From assembly GCA_039926025.1 (NCBI GenBank), contig JBDSXV010000001.1:1-25585 (forward strand): DNA of 25,585 nucleotides, read 5' to 3'. A model generated the notes under the pieces. That model had not been told where the DNA came from and did no database searches. It saw only the letters and a program-made list of their open reading frames with translations. Made by a program: the position numbers and the translations under genes. This document shows, one piece after another, positions 6,926 through 14,641 of this stretch (its first letter is position 1; each line of letters opens with the position of its first letter). The DNA is from Dokdonella_A sp039926025 (GTDB taxonomy: Bacteria; Pseudomonadota; Gammaproteobacteria; Xanthomonadales; Rhodanobacteraceae).

Positions 6926-7726
6926 ATGAGACCTCGGAAACCGCGCCCAAAGCAAACGACATTGCCGCGACCAAAACGACGAACCGAGGCTGAATCCGCG
7001 CCGCCACAGCGCGAGCCGCGCCATGGCCTCGCGCGCGTCATCTCCAAGCTTGGCATTGCGTCGCGCACGCAGGCCACGATCTGGATCGGTGCCGGCCGCG
7101 TCGCCGTCAATGGCCGAATTGTGCGCGATGCGGAAATGCCCATCGACGCAGCGCGCGATCGCATCGCCGTCGATGGTGCGCAGATCGGTGCGCAAGAGCG
7201 AATCTATCTCATGCTCAACAAACCGCGAGGCTATGTCACGAGTGCCGCCGACGAGCGCGGTCGGGACACCGTCTACGCATTGTTCGCCGACGCAGGCTTG
7301 CCCTGGCTAGCCCCCGTCGGTCGCCTCGACAAGGCCAGCGAAGGTCTGCTCCTGTTTACCAATGACAGTGTCTGGGCTGCGCACATCACCGCGCCCGAAT
7401 CGCAGCTCGACAAGACCTACCACGTGCAGATCGATCGCCTGCCCGACGCAGCATTGCTCGACGCGCTGAGCGTCGGCATCGACGAGCGCGGCGAGCATTT
7501 GTGCGTCAAGGCCGTGCGCGAACTGCGGCGCGGTGACAAGAATGCGTGGCTCGAGATCGTGCTCGATGAAGGCCGCAACCGGCAGATTCGTCGCATCCTT
7601 TCAGCAGTCGATGTCGGCGTGCTGCGGCTGATGCGCGTGGCGGTCGGCGGTTTGATGCTTGGAACACTGGCAAAAGGTGCCTGGCGCAAGCTCGACGAAG
7701 ACGAGGCCGCGCGTCTGGTACGGTGA
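6926..7726 (+). CDS. RsuA/RluB-type rRNA pseudouridine synthase
   Basis: The 266-residue protein has a basic, disordered N-terminal tail (1-33), an S4 RNA-binding domain (about 34-80, HGLARVISKLGIASR...VNGRIV) and the RsuA/RluB/E/F catalytic domain. The catalytic Asp135 lies in VGRLDKASEGLLLFTND, and the second family motif EGRNRQIRR is at 215-223. It converts a specific uridine in 16S or 23S rRNA to pseudouridine. The S4 domain excludes RluE. Sequence alone does not tell RluB, RluF or RsuA apart, so no symbol is given. The start has only a weak AAAGG upstream, and 117 bases with a palindromic repeat separate it from acyP, so it may have its own promoter. Confidence 0.92.
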   Translation: MRPRKPRPKQTTLPRPKRRTEAESAPPQREPRHGLARVISKLGIASRTQATIWIGAGRVAVNGRIVRDAEMPIDAARDRIAVDGAQIGAQERIYLMLNKPRGYVTSAADERGRDTVYALFADAGLPWLAPVGRLDKASEGLLLFTNDSVWAAHITAPESQLDKTYHVQIDRLPDAALLDALSVGIDERGEHLCVKAVRELRRGDKNAWLEIVLDEGRNRQIRRILSAVDVGVLRLMRVAVGGLMLGTLAKGAWRKLDEDEAARLVR

Positions 7727-7961
7727 AAGCGAGACTTCCTGCCAACGGGCCACAAAGATCCATGGAATCGACCAGCGTCGGCGCTAACACGCGTGTCGGC
7801 GTATGCCCTTAAAGCGATGTGCAACAGACTCGATCCAACGCGGACGTCAACCTGGCGCAGGTTTGCGGCAATTCCGAGCGCTGAAGAATGCAGCAATGAC
7901 AACCAAGAGTGCGCGACCACTGTGTGCAGGTCGGGCCGAGTCAGCTCTCACGGCTGCTGGG

Positions 7962-9527
7962 TCATTCCCCGGTGGTCCGTTCAGCGCCTGCCGAGCGAAA
8001 CGTCACCAACGCGACGCCGTCAATCAAACGCAAGTCATAGGCCTCCGTGGCAATCGTCACTGGTATGTCGTCCGCTTTTGACAAGATCACGGATCTTGAA
8101 TATATCGCGTCAGCATCCGTGCGGAGCCGCATGTCACTCATGTCTTCGCGCATGAAGTACTGCAAGAACATGTGCGTGTGAAACATGTCATCAGCCGAAA
8201 TGTATGTCGGAACCAGCGCGCGGATGAGTGGAATTTGGCCTATGACGTGCGCCGTGACGGGCGAGTATCCCGCTGTGCCGTCAAGGAGAAACGAATGAAT
8301 GGAGCGCGTCACACGAACCTCAGCCAGGTCATCGGCAAGACGTGAAGCAATTCGCTCCTCGAATCTTTTCTGTTCGCCCAGGGCATTCCCGTAAGCGCTC
8401 GCGAAGGTGCACATGCCCAGAGCCAGCATGCTCCCCATAGCGAGGCTCCATCGTTCCGAGCGCCCCCATGCCTGTAGCGCAGAATATGAAACGATCAAGG
8501 CCGCCGACAGCAACGCCCCGACTCCCATGAGTACGCGTGGTGCCATCAAGGGTTTGACCAACACAAGCATTGGGCCAAGGACGCATACGAGCACTGCCAG
8601 CGGCATGAGGAAACTTGAGATGAAGAGGGTAGCACTCACACCGGCGCGTCGATTGGAGCGTTGCTTCAGGGCATACAGGATACCGACCACGACAGCAACC
8701 AACGCCGTCAATATCAAGACCGGGCCCAAATACAGCCACCACTGCGAATTGATGCTTGCCCCTATGTACGCATAGATGTCGATAAAGTTTTTCGCGATCA
8801 ATGGCAATTCTTGCAGGGTGTGGATTTTTTCGCTGTTCTGCTTCACCCATCCATTGATGTGGACGCCAACGATGAGCTGATAGAGAAGCATCGTCACCCC
8901 AGCCTGCAGGATGCGTGAAAAGAGTCGTCGCACCAACTCGCGCAGCGGTCTGTCTTTCAGTTGGCCAAGCACGATTTCCAGAATGACGAATACCAGATAG
9001 GCGTTGACTGCTGCCTGGTAGAAATTGAGGCTCGCGAACAGCGACAACACTCCGAGCCACCAACCACGACGATCATCCGTGGTGGCGAGCATCGGCACCA
9101 GCGCGAGCAGCATCGCCAGGCTCATGCTCAGCGCGTCAAATTTGTAGGACAGGTTTTCCATGAAGAATGGTTGGGCGCCGAGCGGGAAAGCTGCCAGCGC
9201 CGCCATTGCAGGTGATTTGATCGCATAACGACGTGCGACAAGCACGCCGATCCACGCCAGGATCGCTATTGCGCCAAATTGGGTCAGCGGCGAAATGTCG
9301 ACCATCGAGCGGTCGTAGTACTGCAGCGCTCGCATCAGGAAGGTCGTCAGCGGCCGACCAGTGGCATCCCAGGATTGGTGGCCGATCAGGGCTCGCTTCA
9401 GGTCGTCGTTGTAGTAGCGATCTGCGCGCAGGATCGGAAACAAGACGACAAAATAAAGCGAGATCAAGATGAGGAACGTGCCTCGCGTGTTGTGCGTTTG
9501 ATCCGCGCTGAGGCCAGCAGAAGTCAT
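7962..9527 (-). CDS. GtrII-like membrane glucosyltransferase domain protein
   Basis: The 521-residue protein has about ten to twelve hydrophobic segments. An early polar motif RYYNDDLKRALIGHQSWDATGRPL (about 37-60) is typical of the glucosyltransferase domain family (Pfam GtrII type). Such enzymes transfer glucosyl residues from a lipid carrier to O-antigen or other surface glycans, with the active loop in the periplasm; a soluble C-terminal part of about 130 residues fits that. No gtrA or gtrB partner is in the window, so donor and acceptor are unknown. The gene is AT-richer than its surroundings (by hand count 55 of 120 bases are G or C at 8761-8880), suggesting horizontal gain. No clear Shine-Dalgarno was found. 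It stands alone between the pseudouridine synthase gene and kbl. Confidence 0.8.
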   Translation of the reverse strand: MTSAGLSADQTHNTRGTFLILISLYFVVLFPILRADRYYNDDLKRALIGHQSWDATGRPLTTFLMRALQYYDRSMVDISPLTQFGAIAILAWIGVLVARRYAIKSPAMAALAAFPLGAQPFFMENLSYKFDALSMSLAMLLALVPMLATTDDRRGWWLGVLSLFASLNFYQAAVNAYLVFVILEIVLGQLKDRPLRELVRRLFSRILQAGVTMLLYQLIVGVHINGWVKQNSEKIHTLQELPLIAKNFIDIYAYIGASINSQWWLYLGPVLILTALVAVVVGILYALKQRSNRRAGVSATLFISSFLMPLAVLVCVLGPMLVLVKPLMAPRVLMGVGALLSAALIVSYSALQAWGRSERWSLAMGSMLALGMCTFASAYGNALGEQKRFEERIASRLADDLAEVRVTRSIHSFLLDGTAGYSPVTAHVIGQIPLIRALVPTYISADDMFHTHMFLQYFMREDMSDMRLRTDADAIYSRSVILSKADDIPVTIATEAYDLRLIDGVALVTFRSAGAERTTGE

Positions 9528-9890
9528 GGCGGTAAAAACTGTTGTTGGAGGGGTTTCAGGTCAATCCGTTGGTCACGGACTATGCAGACCCACGATAGGG
9601 TTGCGGTCTCGACACGGCCCAACTCACGGGCACCAGCGAAGGCAAATATATCAGGTGCACGGGCATCTTTCGCTCCAGCCCTTTTTCTTGAGAACCCTTG
9701 GGTGCGCTCGACGTAGCCGTCGCCGTGTACGGTCGTGGCCAATCGGACGTCAGGTTTGCGGCAGCGAATTGATTGTATCCACCGACCGGCATTGGCCAAG
9801 AACCCACATCGCGGCTGAACATGCAGCGACTATTTGTGCTGACCTGCCTGGCGCCAGCAGCGAACGTCTACCCGGCCATCGTCAGTCGTT
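9528..9890. other. Gene-poor stretch between the gtrII-like gene and kbl
   Basis: No gene is supported here. Several overlapping open frames of 80-120 codons exist on both strands. None has a Shine-Dalgarno or recognisable family. The minus frame at 9580-9822 (with VGGYNQFAAANLTSDWP) looks somewhat protein-like and could be a decayed remnant. The segment probably holds the promoter of the gtrII-like gene and the 3' end of the kbl transcript. Confidence 0.4.
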
Positions 9891-11081
9891 TTAGGCGATC
9901 ACGCCGAGCTTCTTACCCACCTTCACAAACGCCGCCACCGCGCGGTCGATCTGTTCGTGCGTGTGCGCTGCACTCATCTGCGTGCGGATGCGCGCCTGTC
10001 CCTGCGGCACGACGGGAAAGAAGAAGCCGATCACGTAGATGCCTTCGCCGAGCAGGTCCTGCGCGAATGCTTGTGCGAGCTTCGCATCGCCGAGCATCAC
10101 CGGTGCGATCGGATGCGTGCCGGGGCGGATGTCGAAGCCCGCTGCGGTCATGCGCTTGCGGAAATACAGCGCGTTGTCGTTGACCTTGTCGCGCAAGGCG
10201 GTGTTCGCCGACACCATCTCGAACACCTTGATCGACGCGGCGACCAGTGGCGGCGGCAGGGTGTTGGAGAACAGATACGGGCGCGAGCGCTGGCGCAGCA
10301 GGTCGATGACCGGTTGGCGGCCGCTGGTGAAACCGCCAGAGCCTCCGCCGAGCGCCTTGCCTAGCGTCGACGTGAATATATCCACTTCGCTCATCACGCC
10401 GTGAAGTTCGGCGGAGCCGCGTCCGGTCGGCCCGACGAAACCGGTTGCGTGCGAATCGTCGACCATCAGCAGCGCGTTGTATTTCTTCTTGAGCGCGACA
10501 ATCTCGTCGAGCTTGGCGATGTAGCCGTCCATCGAGAACACGCCGTCGGTCGCTATCAGGCGCGTGCGCTTGCCTTGCGTCTCGGCGAGATGCTTTTCCA
10601 GCTCCGCCATGTCGCTGTTCGCGTAGCGGCGGCGCTCGGCCTTGCACAGGCGGATGCCGTCGATGATCGAGGCGTGGTTGAGCGCGTCCGAGATGACCAC
10701 GTCCTCGTCATTGAGGATGGTCTCGAACAAGCCGCCGTTCGCATCGAAGCAGCTGGTGTAGAGGATGGTGTCGTCGGTGCCGAAGAAGCGCGAGATGGTC
10801 GCTTCGAGTTGTTTATGCAGGTCCTGCGTGCCACAGATGAAGCGTACGGATGCGAGCCCGAAGCCATGCGTGTCGAGCGCGTCCTTCGCCGCGGCAATGA
10901 TGTCCGGATGATCCGCAAGACCAAGGTAGTTGTTGGCGCAGAAATTCAGGACTTCGTGCCCGTCGGTGGTCCTGATTGCAGCCGATTGCGGCGTCGTGAT
11001 CACGCGCTCGGTCTTGTACAGACCCTGCTCGCGGATCGATGCGAGTTCGGATTCGAAGCGGCTGCGGGCAGCGTGTTCCAT
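9891..11081 (-). CDS. kbl: Glycine C-acetyltransferase (2-amino-3-ketobutyrate CoA ligase)
   Basis: The 396-residue protein is a fold-type I PLP enzyme of the alpha-oxoamine synthase family, close to the E. coli Kbl length (398). Visible markers are NFCANNYLGLADHP (46-59), GFGLASVRFICGTQDLHKQLE (73-93), LNHASIIDG (134-142), VDDSHATGFVG (207-217) and STLGKALGGGSGG (238-250), where Lys242 binds PLP. The FICGTQ motif marks Kbl rather than BioF or serine palmitoyltransferase. It cleaves 2-amino-3-ketobutyrate with CoA to glycine and acetyl-CoA in threonine catabolism. The usual partner, threonine dehydrogenase, is not in this window. The start is the family N-terminus; the frame continues 42 codons upstream without homology. 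Confidence 0.96.
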   Translation of the reverse strand: MEHAARSRFESELASIREQGLYKTERVITTPQSAAIRTTDGHEVLNFCANNYLGLADHPDIIAAAKDALDTHGFGLASVRFICGTQDLHKQLEATISRFFGTDDTILYTSCFDANGGLFETILNDEDVVISDALNHASIIDGIRLCKAERRRYANSDMAELEKHLAETQGKRTRLIATDGVFSMDGYIAKLDEIVALKKKYNALLMVDDSHATGFVGPTGRGSAELHGVMSEVDIFTSTLGKALGGGSGGFTSGRQPVIDLLRQRSRPYLFSNTLPPPLVAASIKVFEMVSANTALRDKVNDNALYFRKRMTAAGFDIRPGTHPIAPVMLGDAKLAQAFAQDLLGEGIYVIGFFFPVVPQGQARIRTQMSAAHTHEQIDRAVAAFVKVGKKLGVIA

Positions 11082-11235
11082 GGCGGTTCCGGCGGCAAAG
11101 AAAGGTGTGCATTGTCCGTCATCCGCTGCACAGGTGGGAGGTTGCGCTGCGACTTGCGGCAGCCGGGCGCGACGACTACGCTGCCCCCGCGGCCACTCGC
11201 GCCGCATCGATGCAACTCAACTTGGGGAGGGTGAG

Positions 11236-11517
11236 ATGGTCATCAAGAAAGTCGGTGTGCTGAAACTGGGCATTTTCCAGGGCTGTTTCGGAGTGCTGTT
11301 CGGCTTGATCTTCGGCGTGATCTTCGCGCTGTTTGGATCGATGTTCAGCAGTCTCGCCGGCCAAGCGGGCGCCGGTATGGGGGCGATGGGCTTCGGCATG
11401 GTCATCATCCTGCCGATCGTGTACGGCATCTGCGGTTTCATCGGCGGCATCATTGTCGCCGCGCTCTACAATCTCGTCGCCGGCGTCGTCGGTGGCATCG
11501 AGATCGAGACGGATTGA
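11236..11517 (+). CDS. Small membrane protein with DUF3566-like C-terminus
   Basis: This 93-residue protein is hydrophobic, with two Gly-rich membrane segments (about 12-40 and 53-78). It ends in YNLVAGVVGGIEIETD, a tail resembling the YN...GG(V/I)E ending of DUF3566-type transmembrane proteins. A Gly/Ala/Met linker joins the two segments. The start at 11236 is well supported by GGGGAGGGTGAG immediately upstream; the frame is open much further 5' only because it runs antisense to kbl. It is a single-gene unit, divergent from kbl with 154 bases between starts, and converges on the unknown 476-residue gene. Function is unknown. Confidence 0.8.
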   Translation: MVIKKVGVLKLGIFQGCFGVLFGLIFGVIFALFGSMFSSLAGQAGAGMGAMGFGMVIILPIVYGICGFIGGIIVAALYNLVAGVVGGIEIETD

Positions 11518-11529
11518 TGCTACTGCACG

Positions 11530-11552
11530 GGTGGTCGGCGCGTCCGACCACC
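11530..11552. terminator. Hairpin between convergent genes, possible bidirectional terminator
   Basis: GGTGGTCGG and CCGACCACC form a perfect 9-bp stem with a 5-base loop, 12 bases after the small membrane protein stop and within the 75-base gap to the convergent gene. There is no T-tract on either strand, so efficiency as an intrinsic terminator is doubtful. Confidence 0.5.
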
Positions 11553-11592
11553 TGCTGCATTGCTCGGCAGGTTTGCGACCGCGCGGCCAGGT

Positions 11593-13023
11593 TCACTCAT
11601 CCAGGTCTACGCCAGAAGGCTCGCCTTTCTTCGCATACGGGGAAGAGCCTGGCCAAGGCGCGCGTGTGACGATGCTCCAGCCGCGTTCTCCGAGTCCGCG
11701 GCGCGCAGGCAGACTCGCTTCGCCGCCGATCAAGGCGGTCTTGTTGCGCACGTGGAATTCCTTGCGATCGACGAAGTCGCGCACCTCGGCGGTCCAGCTG
11801 AGCCGGTCGACTGGCAGCGGAAGGATCAATTCGCCATCGCTGCTGGCGTAGGCGAGTCCAGCGCCAATCGATAGCAGCGCGCCGCCTTTCGCGCGCGTGC
11901 CCAGGTAGGCCGCGGTCATGCGCAACGCGTTGACGAGGAAGCGCGCTTCGAGTTCGGAGTTGGTCGTCATGCCCAGCTCAAGCAGGGCGTCGCCTCCGGT
12001 GGCGGGTTTGAGAATATCCAGCGCATCCGCAAGGCTCGTCTGCAGGGTTGGCGAGAACGCGCCACGGCGCAGGAACTGTCGGATCAGCAGATCGTCGCGG
12101 CAATATCCGCGCAAGCGTGCGTCATTGCGCGCGCGCAAGTCGTCTGGCGAGAGTTTCCAGACGACGTCGTTGATGCGACCGCCCTGGCTCAGCATGGTGG
12201 CACCGACGCCGCCGACTGTTCCCAGTGCAGCGCCCGCGCTGAAGTTGCCACTGCTGCCGACCCAGGCCAGGCTCGACAGACGCGCCTGCACGTAAGGGTT
12301 GCCGTTGTACGGGTCGATGCCGAGACGTTCTGCCAGTTCGCGCTTGACCTGGCTGTATTTCAGCTGGCGCTTGATTTCCCGTTCGAGTTCGCTGGAGATG
12401 CGCGAATACCAGTGCTTCTTCTTGACGGGCGCGGAAGAAGTTGCATCCTCGCGCGCGTCCGTCATCGGCCCTTGGTCGGACGGATACGGATTGCCCTGAT
12501 TGCCGAGCACGCGTGCCGTTCTGTCCGAGACGGACTGCGCCTGATTGCCCAGTTTGCGCAAGCGGTCGCCGAAATAGCGCGCAACGCCGGTGGGAATACC
12601 GAGCACGGTATCGACCGGGTGCATCACGATCTTGCCGAGCATCTTGCCGGTGTCGGCGAGTCGGCTGCCGGCCGCGTGCAGGAAGGCGTCGGAACGCGTC
12701 GCCTTGTCGAGCGCGTCGAGTGCGGGTAGTTCTGCCTCGCGTTCGGCGAGCAATTCGACGCTGTCTGCCGTCAGCGGGCCGACCGGCGTGTCGAGGGTGA
12801 AGTGCGCCATGTAGCCGCGCATCTCGACGTGCGGATCGACGCTGAAACCAGGGCCGGAAAGGAGCGCTGGTTCGACCAGCGATGCGGCGTCGACGACGCC
12901 TTCTTGTTCGAGTGCGAGCTCTGCGTGCAAGGGGCGACATGCAAGCCATGACATCGCGCCAAAAAGAAGCACGATGAACGCGACAAGGACTCGATCGGCA
13001 AGTGGCGATGGTTTGCTGTACAT
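11593..13023 (-). CDS. Exported protein of unknown function (476 residues)
   Basis: I do not recognise this protein. It has an N-terminal hydrophobic segment (about 11-28) followed by PLHAELALEQ, compatible with a signal peptide or membrane anchor. A central stretch contains a basic KKKHWYSR (about 202-209) and then a helical charged part (SELEREIKRQLKYSQVKREL). A Gly/Ala-rich segment (SSGNFSAGAALGTVGGVGATML) follows, then an Arg/Asp-rich part, and near the C-terminus come alternating strand-like segments. The reading frame is open throughout with good codon bias, so it is a real gene. No convincing Shine-Dalgarno precedes ATG 13023. It lies 79 bases downstream of accA on the same strand and could be co-transcribed with it, but nothing links it to fatty-acid synthesis. 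An envelope location is the only inference. Confidence 0.75.
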   Translation of the reverse strand: MYSKPSPLADRVLVAFIVLLFGAMSWLACRPLHAELALEQEGVVDAASLVEPALLSGPGFSVDPHVEMRGYMAHFTLDTPVGPLTADSVELLAEREAELPALDALDKATRSDAFLHAAGSRLADTGKMLGKIVMHPVDTVLGIPTGVARYFGDRLRKLGNQAQSVSDRTARVLGNQGNPYPSDQGPMTDAREDATSSAPVKKKHWYSRISSELEREIKRQLKYSQVKRELAERLGIDPYNGNPYVQARLSSLAWVGSSGNFSAGAALGTVGGVGATMLSQGGRINDVVWKLSPDDLRARNDARLRGYCRDDLLIRQFLRRGAFSPTLQTSLADALDILKPATGGDALLELGMTTNSELEARFLVNALRMTAAYLGTRAKGGALLSIGAGLAYASSDGELILPLPVDRLSWTAEVRDFVDRKEFHVRNKTALIGGEASLPARRGLGERGWSIVTRAPWPGSSPYAKKGEPSGVDLDE

Positions 13024-13102
13024 GGATGGTGCGGCGCGGGCATGCGACCTGCGCTCGTCGATCAGCGTCCAGGGACGGCGACGCAGAATACGTTGCTGAC
13101 CA

Positions 13103-14062
13103 TCAATCGCCAGTGAATGCGCCGTAGCTGCGCAAACGATCGTAGCGACGCTCGAGCAAGGTCGATGTATCGAGTGCTTCGAGCTCGTCGAGCTGATTCA
13201 GGATGATCGCCTTGAGGCGCACCGCCATGCCGCGCGGATTGCGATGCGCGCCGCCGAGCGGTTCGCGCACAACCTTGTCGATAAGCCCGAATTCGGCCAG
13301 CCGCGGTGCTGTCAGAACGAGCGCTTCCGCTGCATCCTTGGCGCGCGCGGCGGTCTTCCACAGGATCGACGCGCAGCCTTCGGGTGTGATGACCGAATAC
13401 GTGCTGTATTCGAGCATGTTGGTGCAATCGCCGACGCCAATGGCAAGCGCACCACCGGATCCGCCTTCGCCAATCACGTTGCAGATGATGGGCACGCGCA
13501 ACGCGGCCATCTCGAGCAGATTGCGCGCGATCGCCTCGCTCTGGCCACGCTCTTCGGCGCCGACGCCGGGATAGGCGCCCGGGGTGTCGATGAAAGTCAG
13601 CAGCGGCAGCTTGAAGCGTTCCGCCATGTGCATCAGGCGCAAGGCCTTGCGATAGCCTTCAGGTCGCGGCATGCCGAAGTTGCGACGGACTTTCGATTTG
13701 GTATCGCGGCCTTTCTGATGACCAATCACCATCATGCTGCGACCATTGATTCGCGCGAGACCGCCGACGATGGCGGCATCGTCGGCATAGGCGCGATCGC
13801 CCGCAAGCTCGTGGAATTCCTCGCAGATCACGCCGATGTAGTCGAGCGTGTATGGCCGCGCCGGATGGCGCGCAACCTGCGCGATCTGCCATGGGGTCAG
13901 GTTACGGAAGATCTCCGCCGTCTTGACCTTCAGCTTGCCTTCGAGCGTGCCGACCTCGTCCTCGATGTTGAACGCCTGGCCATGGCTGGCACGGCGCAGC
14001 TCCTGGACCTTGGCGTCCAGATCGGCGATGGGCTGTTCGAAATCGAGGAAGTTCGGATTCAT
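13103..14062 (-). CDS. accA: Acetyl-CoA carboxylase carboxyltransferase subunit alpha
   Basis: The 319-residue protein has exactly the length of E. coli AccA and the family features throughout: MNPNFLDFEQPIADLDAKV at the N-terminus, WQIAQVARHPARPYTLDYI, GRSMMVIGHQKGRDTK, FIDTPGAYPGVGAEERGQSEAIARN, NVIGEGGSGGALAIGVGD (oxyanion glycines) and TPEGCASILWK. With AccD (not here) it moves the carboxyl group from carboxybiotin to acetyl-CoA, making malonyl-CoA, the committed step of fatty-acid synthesis. The start is the conserved N-terminus; the Shine-Dalgarno is poor and a small hairpin lies just upstream, which may limit initiation. A possible -10 (TATACT) lies about 70 bases upstream. In many gammaproteobacteria accA follows dnaE; here the upstream side is a 579-base gene-free gap. 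Confidence 0.97.
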   Translation of the reverse strand: MNPNFLDFEQPIADLDAKVQELRRASHGQAFNIEDEVGTLEGKLKVKTAEIFRNLTPWQIAQVARHPARPYTLDYIGVICEEFHELAGDRAYADDAAIVGGLARINGRSMMVIGHQKGRDTKSKVRRNFGMPRPEGYRKALRLMHMAERFKLPLLTFIDTPGAYPGVGAEERGQSEAIARNLLEMAALRVPIICNVIGEGGSGGALAIGVGDCTNMLEYSTYSVITPEGCASILWKTAARAKDAAEALVLTAPRLAEFGLIDKVVREPLGGAHRNPRGMAVRLKAIILNQLDELEALDTSTLLERRYDRLRSYGAFTGD

Positions 14063-14070
14063 TCGGGTGC

Positions 14071-14085
14071 CGCGCCAAAGGCGCG
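14071..14085 (-). promoter_or_regulatory. Small hairpin in the accA leader next to the start codon
   Basis: On the minus strand CGCGCC-TTT-GGCGCG folds into a 6-bp stem ending 8 bases before the accA ATG. It occupies the place where a Shine-Dalgarno would be expected; only GGCAC is left between stem and start. It might control accA translation. Confidence 0.35.
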
Positions 14086-14131
14086 AAAAATATAGGGAGT
14101 TGTTGGCCGCATGCGCGGCGCAAAGACGCGG

Positions 14132-14137
14132 AGTATA
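14132..14137 (-). promoter_or_regulatory. Candidate -10 element for accA
   Basis: The minus strand reads TATACT here, a near-consensus sigma-70 -10, giving a leader of roughly 60-65 bases. No good -35 is seen at 16-18 bases; an AT-rich TATATTTTT lies nearer the gene at about 14086-14094. Confidence 0.35.
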
Positions 14138-14641
14138 CCGGCTCGGGCGGGCGAGGTCAGTCAGGCGCCGCGGGGCGACATTGCCCACTCTGGTGCGGGG
14201 GGCAATCGGCGTTCACGAGCTTTGGGATGTACCACTTCCGCCAGGCAAGCAATCTGGCGATGCCATCGGCAAGGGCGCAATGCCAGACGAAGCGCAGAGT
14301 CTGCGGCATCGATCCAGCGGACAGCCGGCAATATGCGCTTGTGACCGGCCGATTCGATATTCGCGGACGCATTGGGAGGCGAGCCCGCTGGCCGTGTTGC
14401 TCAGCTTCAGCCGGCTGAGCATCGTGCGCGCTACGATCGGGCGCGCAGCAATCGCCGCATCGATCGATACGCGCGGCTGCCCCCGCGCGTCAATCGCGCG
14501 CCTTTCGCAGTGGCAGGATCCGGTTGCGTGTGAGATTGCCACGCGATGCAGTCGGGCGATAGAGTGAGGTGGTCAAGGTCCTGAAGACGCAGCGCCGCGC
14601 CAGGGAAACGTCCACGTATCCGGTCTGCAGGGGGCGCTCGT

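Larger units (their letters stand above)
14063..14641. other. Gene-free gap between divergent accA and the diguanylate cyclase gene
   Basis: 579 bases hold no supportable gene. Open frames of 60-110 codons on both strands have no Shine-Dalgarno and no family resemblance. The gap contains the accA leader, a 7-bp stem hairpin at 14399-14420 (GCTCAGC / GCTGAGC) and a weak sigma-70-like pair before the cyclase gene (TTGCCA at 14536, GATAGA at 14558, 16-base spacing). Confidence 0.5.

Noticed and set aside
9580..9822. 80-codon minus-strand frame upstream of the gtrII-like gene
   Set aside because: The protein looks partly natural, but there is no Shine-Dalgarno and no family match; kept only as a possible remnant.
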